Assembly (NCBI GenBank): GCA_029204225.1
Contig: CM055102.1
Coordinates: 7,032,994-7,096,993, forward strand
Reading direction: 5' to 3'
Length of the DNA: 64,000 bases
Source of the DNA: Diphasiastrum complanatum
Lineage: Eukaryota > Streptophyta > Lycopodiopsida > Lycopodiales > Lycopodiaceae
The translations under genes were made by a program, and so were the position numbers. The notes under the pieces were generated by a model, which made no database searches, had not been told where the DNA came from, and worked only from the letters and a program-made list of their open reading frames with translations. Every line of letters begins with the position of its first letter. Positions within the stretch are counted from its first letter, which is position 1. Of the stretch, positions 58,880 through 64,000 are shown one piece after another.

Positions 58880-59022
58880 AGCCAAACAACATGGGTCTTC
58901 AATGATCTGACCTGATGAAGAGAGAATGAATTCCAGATTTGGACTTCAATGTTGTTTAATCCAACTGCAATGTGTTTGCCATCAAGAACCCAGCCCACGC
59001 TGGTGATGGGCCCCTCTTGATT
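58880..59022 (-). pseudogene. CDC20-like WD40 fragment inside the copia relic leader
   Basis: The minus strand reads NQEGPITSVGWVLDG, then KHIAVGLNNIEVQIWNS and QVRSLKTH. This closely resembles the WD-repeat segment of CDC20/FZY anaphase-promoting-complex activators (DGPVTSV-x-W-x-x-DG-(R/K)-HIAVGLNN-x-(E/D)-VQ-(L/I)-WD). No further WD repeats or the C-box/KEN-like parts are seen. It lies antisense between the primer binding site (58563) and the gag start (59825) of a copia relic, so it is best explained as a gene fragment picked up by the element. A real gene is unlikely because the flanks are not coding. Confidence 0.65.
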
Positions 59023-59824
59023 ATTGCACCCTGATCCATTAATCGTGATCTGTGTTCTTCACATTAATGCCTGCTTGAAGCTGAAAACGTGAAGGCCTCC
59101 ATTGCTGATCCAAATAACTGTTGTAATGTCTGCCACAAATGGGACTTTGGAACTGAGATTGATGCAAACAATTGAGAGGTGCAGCAAATCGCGATCCTGA
59201 TCCACGTGAAGAATGGATGTGTGAAGAAGAAGATCTTCTTCGCTGCATGTTCGATTTGTGTAGATTTCTAGAGAAGCCAGCATTAGAGCGATCCTCTAAT
59301 GCCAGCGTGAAGAAGAAGAAGCTTTCATTTTTCTTGGCTGACGCGTGAAGGAGATGAAGAAAAACGTTGGAGGCAAAACTAGAGTGACGGGACCGACGGA
59401 GTTTCAGGTGCCCATGAAAATGCAAAAGTAATTTCTTTGATGGTTACCTTTCAAAGTTTTTAACGGTCTTTTCTAAACAAATTTGGGATTGGGTCCGTAA
59501 GGCCACCCTTCAATCTTAGGACTGTCCCTCTGTGTCAAAAAATGTGGAACAGAAAACAGAGGCTTAATTTCACGTGGACAGTCCATTTCTGTTCAAACGA
59601 AAACCATATAATCTCTTGCTACACTGGTAAGCTACGTTTCGAACCAAAAATATTTCAAAACAAAATTCGGCAGAAAAATTTATCGTCAATTGAATGTAGT
59701 CATTTAAAAAAATTTTTAAGGACAGTCTTCCATTTTGTTAACTAAACTTTGTTATTTCCTATTTGCGATGACGTCTTATGCCCTCTCTCGCAAGTACGTG
59801 ATTTAACATTGTTTAGCTGTTAAA

Positions 59825-60584
59825 ATGAGCAACCGTGACACTCTTTTGATGCCGGAAAGCAACAAATTAAGTGGCAAAAATTATACTATATGGAAATTTA
59901 AAATGAAAAACCTCTTGATCATGAAAGATCTGTGGCAGATTACCATAGGTGAAGATGAACATCCTGTGATGTTTCGTTCTCCCACTAAAGATACGACCTC
60001 TATTAAGGAGCAATCCTCAACTAGTGATGGGAACACTCAACCTAGCTATGAGGATTTCCTCGTGAGTCGGAATGAATGGGATCGTAGGGCAACAAAGGCC
60101 CTATGCATGACCAATATGTCGGTCCAAGACCACATAATTTTGCATATTGCATCCACTACTAAACCTAGTGAAGCATGGTCTATCTTACAAAAGATGTTTG
60201 AGGCTACTAATGTGATGAGGGTATTGTTTCTTAAGCAAGTCTACTCACCCTTAAAATGTTTGAAAATGAGTCAGTACAACCATTCTTGACGAAGTGTGTG
60301 AGCAATTATCAGCAGTTAACGAACCAGTTTCTGAAGTTGATGTAATGACTTTCGATGAGTTTTCAGGGATCCTTATGCAGGAAGAATTAATGCGAAAAGG
60401 TTACTCCAAAGGTTCCAAAAGTGAAGATCAAGCTTTGGTGGCCAGATCTACTAGCTCTCGAGGGAGAGATCAAAAGCAAGGAAGAGAGAGAGGGAGAAAT
60501 AATGACTCTTCCAAGAATTTTGCTCAACAACAAGGTGAACACAAAGGTGAGAATTCTATCAATTCATCACACATGATACTCTAA
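59825..60584 (+). pseudogene. Copia gag fragment
   Basis: The frame from ATG 59825 encodes MPESNKLSGKNYTIWKFKMK and TNMSVQDHIILHIASTTKPS, a UBN2-type Gag similar to that at 23841. A frame change near 60270 leads to FDEFSGILMQEELMRKGYSK at 60350 and a basic, Arg/Gly/Ser-rich stretch that ends at 60582 before any zinc knuckle. Protease, integrase, RT and RNase H are missing, so the relic is truncated after gag. Confidence 0.85.
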
Positions 60585-60589
60585 TAAGT

Positions 60590-61694
60590 GCACACATCAA
60601 CATAAACATGTCTTTATATTTTTATTATCATGTTCCAATCTGCACCAAAGCAGAATATTTAACTTTTGATCACAATATACAGACCTTAATTTATGGTCAT
60701 CAATCTTATCTAAGAATTGAGTACGTGACAATAGTCATCATGCACAAATGCATGTACATAAATTAGTGTATAACATGCTACCTAAAATAAAACTATGTTA
60801 AAACAACAAAATTTAGATTCAAGCCACCCTTGGAAAACAAAGATACAATTAATATCTCCCTTACCAAATCACACATAAAAAATAATATTACACTTATTCA
60901 AAGTGCAAAATGGTCATCTTGTTGCTGGGCTTTCGGTACTAGTTAAAACTTTAAACTAGCATGACATTTGACCCTCTAAAGTTACCTTTCAAACAAAAGA
61001 GCAATTTTTAACTTTGCTATTCAAATGGCATGCTTTTATAGATTTTGCCTTTAGTACGTACTCAAGACTCATGAGAAGTCATGAACTCATGGGCCACACA
61101 TGAACCCATGGTTTGCACATGGTCCACACAGAAACTGAGAGGTGTTGAAAGACGGGGAGTTTGTGTGCAGGGATCTGAGCGTGGACAATGTTGCGGTTCT
61201 TCTGTATGTAGAATGCGGTGGAGTTCAAGTAGCAACGGTGTCAAATGTTGACAGATTCTACACTCTAGAATCTGTTTACTAGTTCTTTCTTGTTTCTTGT
61301 TTACAAGAACAGTTTTCTACCTGTTAGAGGCTTCATTCTAAGGAGGTAGTCTATTAATCAAAGTAGTAATGTATTACTTGGTACATCTAAAGCAAATTAT
61401 AATGAAGTAGTATATTCATCAAATTAATAATGTACTACGCACAAACCAGATTCTAATAAAGTAGTGCCTCGTCCAATTACTTTTGATGAAATAGTATATT
61501 CTCTTCAAATATTTATTTGTGAGGTTACTAGGTATAGTTTTGAAATTTATATGCTAACAACTTTTTCTTTTTTTATTGTAAAATAAAAGCTGATCTTTCA
61601 TATTCTAATAGGATTGTTAGCTATAAGTGAAGTGACATAAAACTAGGCTCTGAAAACCTCCAAAAATATTCTTATCTTGAATTTCAAATGTTGT

Positions 61695-61747
<53 letters not shown>

Positions 61748-62480
61748 CACGGGCCTAGTAGTAGCCACACACTTTTTTTTTTTTCAGCTTCGTTGGTTTC
61801 TTGCAATTTCTTAGTTTAGATGGTTTGTTTTATTTGTGCACCAAGTTCTTACAACTTTCAAATCTGGTTTGTTTTTCTTCAAGTTTAACAATGCACTTGT
61901 AGATTATTTATTGAAATTCCTTTAAGAAATCAATTACTAGCAATTTAAAACTTGGTAAAAAGTCAACACCATTTACAACCCTCAATAAGACACATATAAA
62001 ACTTGTAAAAATCAAAATAATTTACAACCCTCAATAAGACTTTGATGTACTTTGATGTACCTTGAAGCTAAGTTTGCAAAAACAAGAAAAATCTAAAAGA
62101 GTAATGATACTTATTGTCGCATGTATGTCTACTTTTTAACCATCAATATAAACGATAAGCAATTCAATGACCGTAACTCACACAATGTTTAGCCGATTTC
62201 TAAACTTTTGGTTTCCAGCTTGTATCCAAAATAGACTATTACCTGCAATTTTAGCCGATTTCTAAACTTTTGGTTTCCTATGGGTTTTCAAGATCAACTA
62301 ATAAACCTTGGTTCCTTCTTCTTTCAACATCAAGTAATAAATTCTAAAATTAGTTGATAGGACTCTACAGATTTCTGTGCAAGCAGTGACTGTCCTACAA
62401 ACTCACCATTCACCCTTACCCTCTTATATGAAGTGTGAGCCTTGAGGAGAGGGGCCTTGGATGATGTTAGTTAGCATCAG
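60590..62480. other. Non-coding region with a (GA)n run
   Basis: AT-rich sequence; nothing coding is supported. A (GA)n microsatellite lies at 61698-61740. The right end probably holds the promoter and 5' leader of the dehydrogenase gene. Confidence 0.4.
61698..61740. repeat. (GA)n microsatellite
   Basis: About 43 bp of GA repeat on the plus strand; the only dinucleotide run in this orientation. Confidence 0.97.
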
Positions 62481-62630
62481 AGCTGGAGACCTCCTTGCGA
62501 GCTCTCCCACAGGCATTCAGCTCAATTCCAAATACAGAGAAGCATAGCAAAGTGGTTGCTGTAAGCTTCTTCAAATTAGGCAGCTACCACCAACAAAGCT
62601 GCTCTCTCAGGACCAGTGCATACATACGGG

Positions 62631-63747
62631 ATGGGGGGATATGTGAGCTACATGCGTGGAGTTCCTGGAGTCAGTGGTTTCGGCTCCCAATCCACTGCTG
62701 AGGAAGTGACTGCTGGGATTTCGCTGCATTCTCGTACAGCAATCATCACTGGTAATGCATTTTTTTATCTTTCTTTCCTTTTTTCAGATGCCTTTTGTTC
62801 CCTTCATTGTCACTGGCAGTACATTTCCCTTTTTCGGCTTTTTTGCCTCGTTGTTTCCCTCTATTAGCACTGGTAGTGCATTTCATTTCCGTGTTTCTTT
62901 CAGATGCATTGCGTGACCTTCGTTATCACTAGTATTATATTATTATTTTTGTATTCCGTATGTTTTCCCTTCGTACCACTGGTCGTGCATTTCTTTCTGT
63001 TTGCCAATGCCTTGTGTTCCATTTTTCCTGAAACATAAAGAAATTGGCGTGCTATTGTACTGTTCATTTTTTAAGTGTATGAAATTGTGCAAAGATTGGC
63101 ATTCCTTAGGAGTTTATCGGTTGCCACAGATTCCTTTTGTACATTCTTTCTTCAAAAAATTTCTTTAAAACAAATGCAAACCAGATTACAACTTTTTAAA
63201 AGTGACATGTTGATAGATTATGAATCTTGAAATTTGTGAATTTTTGGAAAGCAAATTGCGGCCCATAGATAGTCCAAAAACAGCTTCGAGGATGATACTG
63301 CCTATCGAAAGTAAAAAAAGTGTGGGCTGTTTAGTAAAAAAGGTGTTTTACCAATTATTTACCGTTGGAAAAAAAAATGTCAGTGACCTTTCCAACGGAT
63401 TCAATGGCCATTTAATAATGCCTAGCAACCTCACGATAATTCTAAGACTGTCTTACCATGCTGAAAGCTTACAAAAAATCGTTCTATGGTTAATTGTGGC
63501 ATCACATGCTTACAGGGGCTAATGGAGGATTAGGATTTGAGACAGCAAGGGTTCTTGCCAGCCGAGGTGCTCATGTAATAATGGCTTGTAGAAATATGAA
63601 GGCAGCTGAGGATGCAAAACACTTAATCTTGAAGGAAAACCCTGCAGCGCAGCTAGACACTTTACATCTGGATCTGGGCTCCCTAGCCTCTGTGAAGAAA
63701 TTTGCAAACCAATTCCTGTCTCTTCGGCTTCCTCTCAATATTCTCAT
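62631..63747 (+). CDS. Short-chain dehydrogenase/reductase, TIC32-like, first two coding exons (3' part outside window)
   Basis: Exon 1 (62631-62751) starts [19 protein letters not shown] and contains [10 protein letters not shown], close to the N-terminus of TIC32-type reductases. Exon 2 (63516-63747) continues with the NAD(P)-binding GxxxGxG motif (TGANGGLG, split across the junction), [36 protein letters not shown] and LPLNIL. The 764-bp intron has GT-AG ends. Exon 2 ends in phase 2 at a GTAGGT donor, where the INNAG motif should follow in the next exon. No candidate exon 3 was identified before the window ends. The family reduces carbonyls or oxidises alcohols with NADP(H); TIC32 proteins are linked to the chloroplast inner envelope, though location here is inferred. 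An alternative upstream GTG (62616) is unlikely; ATG at 62631 fits the family. Confidence 0.9.
62745..63030 (+). repeat. About five degenerate 60-bp repeats at the start of the dehydrogenase intron
   Basis: CACTGGTAATGCATTT, which spans the exon 1 donor site, is echoed at about 62809 (CACTGGCAGTACATTT), 62865 (CACTGGTAGTGCATTT), 62928 (CACTAGTATTATATT) and 62979 (CACTGGTCGTGCATTT). Each is followed by a T-rich stretch and TGCCTT/TGCATT(G) GTTCC-like text. Confidence 0.75.
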
Positions 63748-64000
63748 GTAGGTAACTCCACAATTTTTCAAGAACTGAGTCAAAATAAGCATGCAACTTT
63801 TCTTCCAGGCTCTTTTGAGTTTGGTTGTTCTTTTGAATCTCTTTCAATGCTGCCTAGTTTGAACTTTTCTACTAGCGTCTTATTTTCTTTTCTGTGTATT
63901 TCTGTTTCTTTACTGTGTAAATGTGAACCTATGCCACCTGGAAGTTGGATCTAGGCGTTATTGTCCTGAGACTTTGTGATGTATAGCTGGCTTAACATCA

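Noticed and set aside
59039-59425. 128-codon minus-strand frame next to the CDC20-like fragment
   Set aside because: Does not continue the WD-repeat similarity; low-complexity and likely chance within the copia leader.

Overview
This is nuclear DNA from a land plant: intron-containing genes with GT-AG splice sites, a plant-type PIP1 aquaporin, a TIC32-like short-chain dehydrogenase, Ty1/copia, Ty3/gypsy and CACTA (En/Spm) transposons, and many long (CT)n microsatellites. The mix of long dinucleotide runs, old CACTA relics and nested LTR elements suggests a large, repeat-rich genome, perhaps a fern or another non-flowering lineage; that placement is a low-confidence inference.

Layout. 1-5.1 kb: a decayed CACTA transposase on the minus strand, with a SET-domain-like reading frame upstream of it on the same strand. 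5.2-6.9 kb: (CT)n runs and hairpins. 7.5-8.9 kb: the most unusual locus, a divergent histone H3 gene on the plus strand. It starts with the exact H3 tail sequence ARTKQTAR, continues through a very long Q/S/P/R-rich tail region, and ends in an H3 fold that aligns without gaps to canonical H3. 9.1-11.7 kb: a hairpin array and the C-terminal half of another CACTA transposase. 13.5-17 kb: scattered copies of a decayed repeat. 18.06-19.37 kb: an intact four-exon PIP1 aquaporin on the minus strand, 291 aa by my reading.

22.3-28.3 kb: a copia element with matched 275-bp LTRs and a 5-bp target duplication, inactivated by several stops. 28.3-31 kb: dispersed repeats and a cluster of palindromes. 31.7-34.3 kb: a third CACTA relic (minus). 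36.3-37.2 kb: a deleted retroelement. 38.2-51.7 kb: a decayed gypsy element with an extra ORF downstream of pol. Its integrase is split by a very young copia insertion (40,526-46,683) that has an intact 1322-aa gag-pol and nearly identical 682-bp LTRs. 51.8-58.3 kb: copia and CACTA debris, a tandem duplication and a degenerate AT-rich satellite. 58.5-60.6 kb: a copia relic whose leader holds an antisense CDC20-like WD-repeat fragment. 62.6-63.75 kb: the first two coding exons of a TIC32-like dehydrogenase that runs off the right edge.

Only the aquaporin, the dehydrogenase and the young copia look clearly intact. The H3-like locus has a recognisable fold and a TATA-like promoter, but its tail contains TAG codons and a frame change, so it is either spliced or a young pseudogene. 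Stops in the old coding regions look largely like C-to-T changes (CAG to TAG, or TGG to TAG/TGA), as expected from deamination of methylated cytosine.
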